From NCBI GenBank assembly GCA_013420905.1, contig JAAXNY010000011.1:1240001-1304000 (forward strand): 64,000 nucleotides of DNA. The letters run 5' to 3'. Below the pieces are notes generated by a model. It ran no database searches and was not told where the DNA came from. It was given only the letters and a program-made list of their open reading frames with translations. Of this stretch, positions 10,801 through 21,895 are shown in pieces. This DNA is from Collybia mongolica. Lineage: Eukaryota > Basidiomycota > Agaricomycetes > Agaricales > Clitocybaceae. Numbering within the stretch: position 1 is the stretch's first letter; each line of letters begins with the position of its first letter. The position numbers and the translations under genes were made by a program.

Positions 10801-11737
10801 CTGCACTAGGTCGTCCCTAAACTACCTAACACCTCATCCCTAATCGACATCGCCTTTCATCAGACCACTCTTTCGGCCTGGGCCACCATCCTTTTATACC
10901 ATATCCAAATTTTTAACATATCAGAGCTGATCCTGACTATCTGCAGGGTCATCTCATCTTGCCTGTACTGGGGGCTTCACTAATCCGTTCACATCCACCT
11001 CATCAACTACCAGGCCACATGAGGACACCACAACTCTAGTACTCTGCTTCGCGCAGATCCTTAGGGAGCGTCACCGCCAACATTCTCGATGATTTATTCG
11101 TACTCGCTTAACCACTACACCCAAAATACAAAAGGAGGAAGGGGTCTGGCCCCCAATCAGCTACTGTCCCTGCACAGAGCACACCTCTTGGGGAGAATGC
11201 CAGTTTATCAACCAATGGTGGGATTTGGCGGCCTCATTTTGAGGGGAGTCATCGCTTTGGGAGAGCAGTGTGGAACAGGGGGGAAAGTAATAGGGGGGAT
11301 TCAGGAGAGGGGGAGCAGGTTTGAGGTATGGGTCGTTCATTTAGTTTGGACATTTATCTTCGACACTGGGGGGGAGTAATGGGTTTCCATGGCGCCCTGA
11401 AAATACCAGGGGGGGAGTGGAACGGGGTACCAATGTGAAGGGAGGGGACCATGCCCCGACAAGCGAAGGCAAACCTTGAAGGCGTTGGGTGGTTCAGACA
11501 TGGTACAGTACAATACCGTTGGACTGCAGGTATCCTCAGTCTAGACCAGTAATATGACCTGGAGAGCAACTTAGTGTACAGCTCCACCCTGATGGCTCAT
11601 TACAGATTACTTAGTGGTAATAGGTGTCTATGCCCGCATGTAGCTGGGTCAAACCCACATGTGCTTAATATTATTTGACCAAAAAAAAAAAAAAAAAAGA
11701 TGGTGCACTAGAAGGTTCAGGTGATGACTATGAGTAA
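7884..11737 (+). CDS. hAT transposase, complete except for a retroelement in the last codons
   Basis: Exons 7884-8064, 8097-8146, 8197-8624, 8677-8743, 8802-9017, 9074-9763, 9812-9970, 10028-10222 and 10276-10746; the original last codons lie at 11714-11737 beyond the nested insertion. The N-terminus has a BED-type zinc finger (LWDHFHRG, CKGC). The core has GVVADGWRSLMKDAV, YLSTDADGGSNKGCK and the hAT-typical PSCWAHQFQLLLGDYF. The C-terminal dimerisation region reads VVNQAGCEQLFSDLKIKQTQ. Introns obey GT-AG. As the DNA stands, translation runs into the retroelement, adds an unrelated tail of about 21 residues and stops at 10809. The natural C-terminus (GSGDDYE and stop) is cut off. The catalytic core is intact, so the protein could still work; this is inference. 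Confidence 0.85.
10732..10746. repeat. Left 15-bp target-site duplication of nested retroelement
   Basis: GATGGTGCACTAGAA, repeated exactly at 11699-11713 after the A tail. Confidence 0.93.
10747..11698 (+). mobile_element. Non-autonomous poly(A) retroelement, copy 1 (952 bp), inserted in the hAT transposase
   Basis: Bounded by an exact 15-bp target duplication and ending in 18 A residues, the marks of LINE-type target-primed insertion. It carries no recognisable reverse transcriptase or other long conserved frame. The same family occurs twice more, at 43055-43955 and inverted at 43999-44910. Compared with those, this copy keeps many CpG sites and carries 51 extra bases (11334-11384) between two ATGGGT repeats. 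Its first 25 bp resemble the 5' end of the LINE at 23972, so the LINE may supply its machinery. Confidence 0.88.
11699..11713. repeat. Right 15-bp target-site duplication of nested retroelement
   Basis: Second copy of GATGGTGCACTAGAA, followed directly by the displaced last codons of the hAT transposase. Confidence 0.93.
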
Positions 11738-11933
11738 AATATTATATAAATCTTGTTGTATCTCATCCAAATTATGTTCAATAATGTTGAAACTTAGACA
11801 GTTGAGATCAGAAAGGAAAAATGGAGGTTTTTCGATATTAAGGCCTTCAATGTGAAGGGCAACCAGGGCTTCAACCTTCATGAAACCTTCAGACCACTTG
11901 AGATCGATGTGAAGGCCTTCAGGGCCAACACTG

Positions 11934-11941
11934 GTTCCTCG
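11934..11941. repeat. Right 8-bp target-site duplication of the hAT element
   Basis: GTTCCTCG, identical to 7679-7686. Confidence 0.93.
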
Positions 11942-12895
11942 CTCCAGATCAAATTTTTCTAAGTGCAGTTGTGAAGACTATCTCATGGTCTAGGAGTGGT
12001 GTCACAGTAGTCCTTGAGGATGGCCACTCCATTTCTGGAGACTACGCCCTTTGCCCCTTCAGCTTAGGTGTTCTTCAGAACGACGACGTTATATTCAAAC
12101 CACCTCTTCCTGGTATTACTCTTTGGCCTTGCGCTTTCACTAACCACCCTAAGTATTTCAGACTGGAAACAAGAAGCGATAACCTCCATGGCCATGGCTA
12201 CATATACGAAGATATTTTTGCAATTTTTCGAGAAATTTTGGTTTAATACTGAGGTGGGACGAGTTTATATCGTGTGGTCATATGAATTCAGTGTTTGTGT
12301 ATGCTTTCCAGTTCGCTCTCTGCGCTGACCCAGAACGCGGTCGCTATCCTGTAGAGTTTGGACCACGACAATTTTTTACCTGGGTCAGGCATCATATTTG
12401 CTACGGTTACGGTTTGTGTCCTGGAATCTGGTTTTATTTTATTATTTACGCATGTGTTAGGGCGACTATTCAGAGAGAATTGAAGCCTTGCCTGATGCAC
12501 AAGTGAAAGTGGAGGTGTTGGATGTCCTTCATAACATGTTTCCAAATGCTACCATCCCGGAGCCCTTGGATTTCAAGTTCCAGCGGTGGTATTCGGACCC
12601 ACTGTACCGGATCGTTGTTAAATTGGCCTCCCTCATTTTTCAGTGAACACCATGATAATCTGAGATCTAATGTGGATTGATTGTTCTTCGCCGGTGAAGC
12701 AGCCAGCCGAAGACATTTGGTTTGATTATTCCCATTCACGAAGGACTTGCTCTGAAACTAACATTGTACAGTATAGGCTACTTGCATGGTGCATATTTTG
12801 AAGGGCTTAGTGTTTGTCACGAGATAGCCAATTGTATCAAGGACAGAGGCTGCGTTGATTGGGAGCACCACAGGGAAGTGAGGAATGCGTCATCC

Positions 12896-13514
12896 TGGAA
12901 AGATAACAGAATGAGTCACCAAAAAGTTCGTTCCGCAATGCCATACATAGTAATATGGTTCGTACAACCTCTATATCATTGATACCAGTGCCCTTCTTAC
13001 ATTTCAAACATTAGGTACGCAATGCGCATATTCTGTCAATACTCAGAGCACCAGTGAGAAACTGACACATGCACCCGCCTGCATGCCAATTCTCGTAGGT
13101 ATACAAGAATCTCATGATTATTGCAGCTGCGGCCCCATTCATGGGAAAGCTAACCGAGATTCGCCAAATATGTTTGGGATTTTTGGGTGGCTGCGAAACG
13201 ACTCTATGATGCGCTTATCTTCTTCCAGAGATGAATTTAAACGTTGCCGGCGATTCGATGTTCGGGCTGCATTGGGCGGCTATTCGGCCTTCCGGAGGTA
13301 TGTATCTCCGACTCTTGTCTGGCGAGTCGCAGGCCACTTTCGTGTCTTGCCATCATCACAGGGTACTAACTAACATCCGTCATTCTTCTAATAGGATAAA
13401 AACGTATTTTCCTTAGCCGGCTAGAATCATCTCACGTCAACTTCCTAAAGACCCGGGCATGAGAAGTGATGTCGGTGGAGCCTAGTGTGTTATATAGTCG
13501 AGCATGGGGTTTTC
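12896..13514. other. Spacer between the two amine-oxidase copies
   Basis: About 620 bp without a supported gene. It should hold the promoter of copy 2; no clear element was identified. Confidence 0.4.
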
Positions 13515-15454
13515 ATGCAACCTCTTTCGGCTCTTGCGATGGTGGTAACTCGTTCCCTTGTCTTTCTCGTGGTTGCTACGTTCGTCCATGGGTTCTCTAT
13601 CCCACAGGTCGACTATCAACGCCGAGATACTGCTGACAAGACGGTCCTTATCTTGGGGGGTGGCGTGGCTGGAGTGATTGCTGCCCGGACGTTGCACGAA
13701 CGTGGAATCAATGACTTTATTATCATCGAGGGACGCGACGAACTCGGAGGTCGGCTCCGTAGTACTTCTTTTGGTGGCAGGACCGTTGAACTTGGTGCCA
13801 ACTGGGTCCAGGGTACACAGACTGATGACGGACCTGCAAATCCAATCCTGACGCTCGTAGAGAAACACAAGGTGGAGACCCAATTTAACGATTATTTTGG
13901 GAGCCTCAGTGCGTGTGTAGCATTTTCTTCAACTGACCTATAAATATAACTTTTCTCTCCACATAGCCACTTACGATGAAACAGGCCCCGTTGACTTTCT
14001 GGGTGTTTTTAATGCCTCTGTAGATGCTTATGTTGAACTCACCGTCGCTGCAGGTCTTTCAGTTCATTATGATCTCCCGTGATATAGCTAACCATCATAT
14101 TACACGACCCATAGGTGCTCGTGTACCAAATAAACTTGTGGATCTAACGTCTCGAGCAGGTTATACGCTCACGGGCGCTAGGCCCCGTGACGCACATACG
14201 AAAGCTGCAGAATATTTTAATGTTCGTTAACCATCACCTCCCCGTTCATACATATTTAAATGTCTCTAGTTTGATTGGGAATACGCGCAAAAACCAGACC
14301 AAACGTCATGGGTCGCATCGTCTTGGGCAAGTTCCCTCATTTAGTTCGCCACCCTCCGTTGTTAACCTCTGTTTAATCAGAATAACAACTTTACATATGA
14401 TGTTGATCACGGCGGGTTTTCTGAAGACAACCTTCTTGCAATTGACCAGCGAGGTTTCAAGGCCATTATACAGGAAGAGGCGAAAGAGTTCCTCGACTCA
14501 AGTCAAATAATGCTCAACTCAATAGTCAAAACGGTCTCGTGGTCTGAAACTGGCGTCACCGTTGTCCTTGGAGGATGGGCGCTCAATCTCGGGAGATTAT
14601 GCCCTTTGCACTTTTAGCTTGGGAGTCCTCCAAAATGACGATGTGATATTCAAACCAAGCCTTCCTGGTATGTTCTTTCTTTCTTGAATAGTTTCTGGTT
14701 CACTCTGGGCAGACTGGAAGCAAGAGGCAATTGCGAGTATGACGATGGGGACGTACACCAAAATCTTTCTGCAATTTTCCGAGAAGTTCTGGTTTGACAC
14801 TGAGGTAGGAGCCAATATGTAAAACGTTGTTTTTTTAGCCTGAACCTGTCTATTCAGATGGGTCTCTATGCTGATCCAGAACGTGGTCGGTACCCAGTGT
14901 GGCAAAGTCTAGATCATGAAAACTTTTTACCTGGGTCTGGCATCATTTTTGCAACAGTCACTGTAGGCACTCCCACATTTGTTTGTTTCTTAGCGCCTGA
15001 CATGCCTGTTAGGGTGATCAATCGGAGAGAATAGAAGCATTGCCCGACGCACAGGTGAAAGTGGAGGTATTGGATGTGCTCCACTCTATGTTTCCCAACA
15101 TCACTGTTCCAGATCCTCTGGACTTCAAGTTCCAGCGGTGGTATTCGGACCCCCTGTACCGTGGCTCGTATTCGAACTGGCCTCCTTCGTTCTTCAGAGA
15201 GCACCATGACAATTTGAGAGCTAATATTGGCAGGCTGTTCTTTGCCGGTGAGGCGACCAGCCAAAAATACTTTGGTCCGTTTGTTTCCACGATCTGTGAT
15301 CTGGTTGACATTGAAAGTTGTAGGGTTTTTGCATGGAGCATACTTTGAAGGACTCAGCGTAGGACAAGAGCTAGTCAAATGCATCAAGGGCAAGGGGTGT
15401 GTCGGATTGAAGCATTTCGAGGAGGTGAAGAATACATCCCCTTACGGAATATAG
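13515..15454 (+). pseudogene. FAD amine oxidase (polyamine-oxidase-like), copy 2, one-base frameshift
   Basis: Secreted-type flavin amine oxidase. Nine exons fit: 13515-13908, 13967-14053, 14115-14221, 14270-14330, 14381-14667, 14713-14804, 14858-14962, 15013-15274 and 15324-15454. A hydrophobic N-terminus (SLVFLVVATFVHGFSI) is followed by the FAD motif VLILGGGVAGVIAARTL, then RDELGGRLRSTSFGG, GANWVQG, DHGGFSEDNLLAIDQRGFK, RGRYPVWQSLDH, FKFQRWYSDPLYRGSYSNWP and the C-terminal FAD-contact region RLFFAGEAT. The only defect seen is one extra G at 14570-14571: copy 1 has CTTGAGGATGG where this copy has CTTGGAGGATGG. Reading on without it restores the family sequence through to the stop at 15454. 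It is either a very young pseudogene or carries a sequencing error. Start: ATG 13515; ATG 13539 is also possible. Confidence 0.82.
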
Positions 15455-16098
15455 GGTTGTAACATAACATCAATGGGACTTGTGTAAAAGATAGTCGTGA
15501 CCGATGGTAAGGCGACAGATGGAGTACTTAGTTGGATGAATGCTATATTTATCAGATCACATGGTTCCATAATGAATGGCATAAAACGTCTGCATGAAGA
15601 ATATGTTCGCAACATGCTTATAATGTCACATGATGCAATATACCCTATAGATCTCCTCTTTCTCTATCAACTTTAGCTTACTTACGCATGCAATCTGATT
15701 CAACACTCGTCGACATCCATGATATCTGTCAAGTACTTAGGTTACGGGGTCAACTTCGCTAGGGTAATTGTCTTGGCGAGCCCCTAGGCCTGTCCTTGGT
15801 AAATAGATGGAGTTTGTATCTCACTTTGTCATGGTAACCTCGCACATTGCATCCTCAAAATAATTCTTGACCTTTAGCACAGCGACGGCCTTGTTGTTCT
15901 TTTCTTGCATTACATTTCCTGGCCGGTCCACGCCCAGCTTACTTCTCAAGTCTTGGGTCTCCTTCTTTAGATTTCTTCCCCTGGGTACACTCTTTTTTTC
16001 TTTTTTGCACTCTTTTCCTGCGGCTGGATCGCTCGATTGTCTGGCCAAATCTCGAACCGTCCCAGGGTCAACATGCTGCACCAATCCGTGCGACAGCT
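15455..16098. other. Intergenic stretch before membrane-protein gene A
   Basis: About 640 bp. No supported gene. The part from 15860 has an open, hydrophobic-rich frame on the plus strand without a convincing ATG. A 5' exon with a signal sequence for the next gene could lie here, but I could not find a junction that proves it. Confidence 0.35.
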
Positions 16099-18684
16099 AT
16101 GGAAGCAGGCCCTTTGGATGACGAAAATCAAGCTTGTGGTGAGTGTCTCCCCCGGAAAGTTGGTTCTGTACTAATTACGCTCCAAGTATACGAGAATCAC
16201 CCTAAATCGATTCACGACACTGTACTTTTTCCTGGCAATGCTGAACTGTATTGTCCTTGTTGTCTTACAAGGCGTCACCTACGGAGACAATGCCACAGCA
16301 GTCAATGCAATTCAAGGTCTACTCGCCAGCAGTCCAGTTAACAAAACACTCCCCGTTTATCTGGATGGTATTTTGATGATGTGTGAGGATATTCCACACT
16401 CAGCTTGTGTCATAGTGGCAACAGCCAAGCCAGATGACTCTGTCGTCACTCGTGAAATAAATGCGGTACTTCCTGCAAATCTTCTCGCTAATTTTTGTAC
16501 TGCCTTATTAAAGATTGCCACATAGGTCGGACGCAAGGTCGATGTTCAAGCAAGGCAAACACTTCATCTTCCTGTTCCAAAAGGCGAGGACGAGGAGAGT
16601 GACGAAGAAAGTGGCGAAGAGAGTGATGATAAGAGTGATGACGAGAATGAGGAGAGCGACGATGAAGAAGAGGACGAGGACGAGGACGAGGACGAGCATG
16701 AGCGCTTGTCCCCCGGGCCCCATGTCAATGGAACAACCCATAACAGCGATGATGCAGGTCCCAGCACAGCCAGCAAGATTGGGCGTCCGCTCGATAGTGA
16801 TCCCAGCAACAATGGAGCCAAATCCCAAGGAAAAGCATCGAACAACAGTACAGTGGATTTAAAGTGTACCTATGTCTTGCGTTGGCTCGATGATATGTGA
16901 GTTACCCCATTTTATGCAAAAACTCCATTCAAATTACGATCAGATTCGACGATGCCAAACGCGAAGACCTGGTGATTTTGGTATTTCAGTTGTGGTCATT
17001 TTCGCTTGCTTTCGCGACGGTAAAACACCTTCCTTATGATACATTTGCATGTGATCAGATTCAATATAGGTTTTGAACGAATCACTTCCTCACCTCGGAG
17101 CTTCGTTGGCTAGCCATATTTTAGGGACAGCTTGGGCGGCCTACCGCGTTTCGTCCACAGAGAAGCTCAGGAAAGAATACATGAGTCTAATCTCCGCTGG
17201 GGCTTGCAGCGGTAATGATTTGCTTGGAGATTGGTGGGAAATTAGGAAACTCCATGCGGTAAGCGAGGTTCATCATGCTGCCTTACCTTGGTATTCCTCA
17301 TCGTGTTTATTGCTAGATCCCTGTTGTCGTCATTAGTGCTTTAACTCTATTCGCAACTGGAATGCTCTCTGTAAACCTTTATAAGGTAGGTTAGATTGAA
17401 TACCAGCCATCCGTCCAACATCTCACAATTTAAACAGGTGTACACATCACAATCCTTCAGCCGTGTCGGCACTTCTCCTCAGATTCACAGGATCTACAAA
17501 GTAAATGAATCTTCGTTCGTGTGATACAGCCGTCCTTGACACAATGCATAGCTTGTCCTCTTCCTCTCAGTCAGTTTACACCTTGCAGGATTCTTCTCTG
17601 TTGCATCGACTGCAATATGGATTGATAAGATCACCCATGGTGTTATACGTTCCATGGCAGAACATCTCAGGTTTTACCTTGCCGCATTTGCCATCATTCT
17701 TGTGGTACGCAGATGGCCACGATCCTGTAGTTTGTTAAACTCTAAACACCTACCTTTAGATTGCGTTTCCCTGGCTATATCTGGTGAGTCTCCCATGCGT
17801 TGATATACTAAATCTTAGAAGCTGGACGCTAAGTATGCATTCATCGCAGGGTTGGGTGTGTGTTAGGCGTGAATGCCGAAGACGGTTCTGGATTTTTGTG
17901 GCACTATCGGCAATTCTCTTGATCATTCTTACTTTGATGTTTGTAAGTCCATGTGAGTACCATCGTGTTTGCTCGTAAAAATGGGGTCCATTATCTAATC
18001 GCCAATGGCGATTGCAGTGTACCGATTCATCTTTACGACCTGGCCGTTTTTCGCCACCATGACTGTCACTTCGTATATTCTCATGGTAGCCACCATTCTC
18101 CTCGCTATATGGTGCAGACTCAACTTTGGGAAAGGTTTGGCACATTTCCGTAAGCGGTCATTGTAACCCTGTCAATATCTTAGGTCGCTGATATTTTCGC
18201 AGTTCAAGTGACAGACGCTTTAGAGGGCGCCGACTTCACTCCTGTTTACTTTACCAAGGATGAGAAGTCTGATGTTGAGTTTGCCGTTCAATTTGATGGA
18301 GGATACCAACCGCCCAATACTTACCCAGACAAGCCCGAGGCGTCCCACCGCTCCCCAAAGGGGGTTCGTGGCCAGTCGGTATACTCCGAGGCCAACGGTG
18401 TCCCAGTCATGCTATCTTCGACCCCTTCTCTTTTCCAAGAGACCTCTCTAGGAAAATATGACCGTTCGGGTCACCTCAGCATGGTCTCTGGGACAGGATC
18501 TGAAAATGTTGGCTGCACGAACCTGCAGATACCCTCGCAGTCTGCAACTAACTCAGCTCGTTCGAGGATCCGGGAGAATTCGCGGAGATTAAGCTCTGGT
18601 TCAGGGTCAAACCAATCCTCTACTGGTTCTGCGCGCCAGGGTTTACCGAGCAATACTAATATGCCCACTTTGAACAAGATCTGA
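16099..18684 (+). CDS. Multi-span membrane protein A (paralogue of B), with acidic loop
   Basis: Fungal membrane protein of unknown function with about seven hydrophobic spans. Exons: 16099-16138, 16272-16465, 16526-16896, 16944-17019, 17070-17258, 17317-17385, 17438-17500, 17552-17704, 17760-17783 (24 nt), 17850-17952, 18018-18149 and 18203-18684. The soluble N-terminal part carries a run of Asp/Glu (about residues 95-130) and ends at YVLRWLDD. Spans follow from DLVILVFQLWSFSLAFATVL to YILMVATILLAIWCRLNFGKG, then a Ser-rich cytoplasmic-type tail (DFTPVYFTKDEK onward). It matches gene B in spans, order and intron positions, including the 24-nt exon. I recall similar unnamed basidiomycete proteins; no function is established. 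The N-terminus may be incomplete because no signal peptide is seen. Confidence 0.78.
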
Positions 18685-19088
18685 AACAGATGTTAGGGCT
18701 GCGCCCTTCCTTGGCTCTTGCCTCGTTTCACTTTCATTGGGTCTTTCCATATTTTAAATTTGCTGTCTTGATATTTGGACTTGTGCCTAGATTAATCTTG
18801 CAGTGCTATGTGTATCAGTTGTAGGACCCCCATGTAGTTTACCGCGCAATTCTTCTTCTGTATCAATGTCCATAAATACAATATATTTACAATTGCAGTA
18901 ATAGCATCCAGTGAGATGAACATTTGGGTTGGTGCATTGTAGGCATGATCATGAGTACAATGAGTACAATCTATGTATGAGATACTCGAAATGCCATAAC
19001 GCGTTCAGGAAGATCACAATCGGAGTGATTCATGGTAAGCAAGGTTAAAGAAGGTCATCTAGAATGAAGTACTCGCTGATAGTCTGTA
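18685..19088. other. 3' spacer between convergent paralogues A and B
   Basis: About 400 bp between two stop codons facing each other. It should hold both 3' UTRs. No gene, repeat or hairpin was recognised. Confidence 0.4.
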
Positions 19089-21145
19089 CTACGGGGCGGT
19101 TGGAAAAGGGGCGGGCACATGATGAAATGTCGGTAGGTGTTGATCAAACCCCAATGGATCCTTGATATCAATGTCCATAGGCCCTTTTTCTTCGTCGTGT
19201 GTGAATATCTCCCCAGTGAAATTGGAGGATGCAAGCGCCTTTTCCGCATGAACTGAATGGAGTCAGTCTCACTGGTGTAGATAATAATAGACACATGTAA
19301 TTCTCACGGTATTGGGCCAGGCCTTTACCAAAATTAAGGCGACAGATGATCCCGAGCACGATAGTCGCAACAATCAGTATGAGTGAACTAATTGTGTAGC
19401 AGGCAAGAAGGGGCCACTGCATAAAAGTCCTAGCAAAGATATGTCATAGTTTCTGAGTAAGCTTATGTGGTCTAGAACTCACCACCGGTAAACGATCGAG
19501 TAGAACATAATGGTCCAAATACCAACGAGACAGAATGCAAGGCCCAAGAAGACTATCATGAGGCGTTTCATTTCATATCGAATTGCGTACCACCCCTAAG
19601 GAAGCCTCAGCATGGTCGGGCGTCGTAGATGAAGCTTATAATAAGAAATCACCATGGCAATCCAAGGAAGCAATGCCTGCCGGCAGGCTCACGTTAGAAT
19701 TTGTGGAAAACGCTCTGTGACACGGCACTCACCAGTGTTGTAAAGATAAAAGCGGCTTTGTATATACCGGTATGGTCTGACACTATTGAGATGGCGGTAT
19801 TGAAGAGAACGTCGACCCAGAGACCCATCGCAACTGGTAGAGAAAACGCCCCAAGCTGCAGGCAAGCAAGGACAGCCATGAAAAACTACAGGGGTGCGAT
19901 CAGGAATACTGTCATTGACATGAGAGAGCTATCACCTTATTAATGCGATTGATATGCTCGGGAGCCCCTACGCATTTGAAAGACTGTGCTGTGTACACCT
20001 ATATGGAAGTAGAAATGAAAAGGTGAGTAGGCAGCCCGGCGTGTAATACTGTAACTAACCTGCAAGAGCGTCCAAGACAGGTAACATGCAATGAGTAGTG
20101 CGGTGCAATTCAAAATAAGATCAGGGATCTGAACCTCTGTATTAGTACGAGTAAAATTGACTAGAGCGAAGACTTGCTTCGTAGTGCACCCGCGTAGAAA
20201 AATATTCTGGAAAGAGATTTATGGAACACGGTGTACCAGAATTGTAAATCATCTCTTCGAAGATCCCCTCGTTGTACTTCATCCGCCAGATGGCGTACAT
20301 AGCCCACCCTGTAACTAGAGAACGAGCTGCGAGGACGGTAATACTGACCATATGTGTGGATTATTATATAGTTTTTCCCGACACTCATGGAAGCTCACGT
20401 GTGCGGAACAGAATCGTACAAGATAGCCATGGTGGAGATGGCAAGCAGCCAGAACTGAAGTAGGACCCAAGTTGCGTCTTCCCGCATAGAATTTCGCATT
20501 CTGTGTTGGAGGGTTGGCGGATAATTGTACTAGAAAAATATTTGAACGCCTACATCTGTCGAGGGTGGACGAGTGTCTGGATACACTGTAGAGTGAGCGG
20601 CACATTGAGTGTTCCCAATGTAATGTTGACTCCAGCTATTATGTCCTCTTTACGATCAACGGCGATGATCAACCCATCTTCAGACCTACCCAAGGCCTGT
20701 GGACATCAGCGCAAGGGAGATGAAAAGAAACCTATTCTCTCACTAGCTTACTACGATTGATAGCGTTCTGTGTTCCGAGGTGTGAGGAACTCATCAGTAA
20801 AATTGGCCACAAGCCACCCACCAGATGGACTTCGTCGACGGCGGGGTTTTTTATGTCAACCGTTGACTGGAATACATCAATGCATGGGTTAAACCCCTTG
20901 ATCGGAATGTCCCGACACATCTCCAGATGTAGGTGCCCTCGTGAGCCCTCCAGGTAGGTTAAGTTGCGTGGTGGGATTGCAGCTGCTGCAGTTACACCCC
21001 TAAGTAGCTCATAATATTCTGAGTCGACGGAGAAGAGGAACGACTGGATCACGCCCTGGGCAAAGCAATGGACGAAGCTGAAGATAAAAAACGCGGTCGT
21101 GAGTCGGTCGTGCGTGATCCGGCGGTACTTTGGTGATACATCCAT
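19089..21145 (-). CDS. Multi-span membrane protein B (paralogue of A)
   Basis: Unknown-function membrane protein, inverted paralogue of gene A. Exons: 21145-20752, 20677-20554, 20500-20399, 20343-20174, 20136-20060, 19998-19936, 19885-19733, 19676-19653 (24 nt), 19596-19483, 19429-19308 and 19252-19089. An N-terminal hydrophobic segment (LTTAFFIFSFVHCFAQGVI) is followed by a soluble part, then TM segments starting MREDATWVLLQFWLLAIST, and VYTAQSFKCVGAPEHINRINK, FTTLALLPWIAMGWYAIRYE, VATIVLGIICRLNFGKGLAQ; the last matches A closely. It lacks the acidic run of A and has a short tail ending HHVPAPFPTAP. Exons 2-4 use the best junctions I could find (for example exon 2 from TCTGAAG) and are less certain than the rest. 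Start: ATG 21145; an upstream in-frame ATG exists. Confidence 0.75.
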
Positions 21146-21895
21146 CGTTAGCTTCGAAAAAGGTTTGCAAAGCAGGACTTCGTACCACATGCTTGACCTT
21201 GGATTTGAAAGACTTGACAAGGCTGGAGGGCATTGCGAATATTGGAAAGGGGCGTCGAAGAGTTCAACAGATAGGGGGGGATTTGGAAAAGAGAAATAGC
21301 AACGGTTCAACCAATATAAAAGAATGACGAAAGGCTTGAAAACTGAGCGCTGAACACCAATGTCACCCGGGACAACAGTGAGCGTGTTGGGGGCCTGCCT
21401 TTGAGCGCGCGAAGAAACGGATTAAGGAACAAAGATAGTCCTTCGCTTTATCGTTCGTCGTTCATGGATTTATTGAACATCTGCCACCAATCATGGCTGT
21501 CAAAATCAAAGATCTCCCCAGGGTCATATCGGAATATTCCATCGAACGGAGAGCTGCAAAGAACCTGCATTTGTAGGCTGTACGTGTTGATGTGGGCCAA
21601 ACGCGGTCTGACAACGAGATCAGAATTCTAGGGAAACAAAAAATATAGATACACTTCTCACCTCATTCGCGGGTAAGCCGGACTTGATGGAATTTGAATA
21701 AATTGGCGACACTATCATGAATTGGCAGACATACTTAGGAGCTTTACATTTCATTAAAGGTTGAGGAATTCAAATTTACAGTGTCTGAATCACTCGTCCA
21801 AGATTTGGGCAACGAGATTTGACACAAAGCAACACAGCCACAACTTGAAGGGGATATCCACCTTTTCACTCTTTTCTTCATCCATTTTGGTTTCA
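21146..21895. other. Divergent intergenic region between membrane protein B and thioesterase
   Basis: About 750 bp with both promoters. Several short frames exist but none with family support. Confidence 0.4.

Larger units (their letters stand above)
7687..11933 (+). mobile_element. hAT DNA transposon (about 4.25 kb including a nested retroelement)
   Basis: Starts CAGTGTTGGC and ends GCCAACACTG, a perfect 10-bp terminal inverted repeat, flanked by the 8-bp duplication GTTCCTCG. Both ends carry several copies of a GAAGG(C/G)CTTC-like subterminal motif (7700-7800 and 11840-11925), probably transposase binding sites. Removing the element plus one target copy joins the amine-oxidase frame exactly (EVREFL to APDQ), so the insertion hit an already existing exon. 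It encodes a spliced BED/hAT transposase and carries a later 952-bp retroelement insertion at 10747-11698. Without that insert and its duplicated target the element would be about 3.28 kb. Confidence 0.93.
6725..12895 (+). pseudogene. FAD amine oxidase (polyamine-oxidase-like), copy 1, decayed and split by a hAT element
   Basis: First of two tandem copies of a flavin amine oxidase with an N-terminal secretion-signal-like segment (SFALYVLAAVACVQSL). Remains are in order: FAD-binding region near 6840-7010 (RDELGGRLRNTPFGG, GANWVQG); DETGPVNFLDVF at 7150-7240; GANPRDPHTKAAEYF at 7355-7410; GGFSQENLVIDPRGFKTFIQ at 7600-7670. After the hAT insertion come VVKTISWSRSGVTVVLEDG (11960-12020), TYTKIFLQFFEKFWF (12200-12240), LPDAQVKVEVLDVLHNMF and FKFQRWYSDPLYR (12485-12610), then the C-terminal AYFEGL-like part (12785-12890). 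Defects include an in-frame TGA at 6815-6817, loss of the glycine-rich dinucleotide motif (LGERVAG where copy 2 has LGGGVAG), frameshifts around 12310-12420, and a stop after position 12640. Not functional. Confidence 0.88.

Noticed and set aside
15860..16121. Possible 5' exon or signal peptide of membrane protein A
   Set aside because: Open and hydrophobic, but no ATG in a good position and no splice pair that joins it in frame convincingly.
16508..16845. Poly-Ser/Val/Leu minus-strand frames
   Set aside because: Antisense shadows of the GAG/GAC acidic run in membrane protein A.
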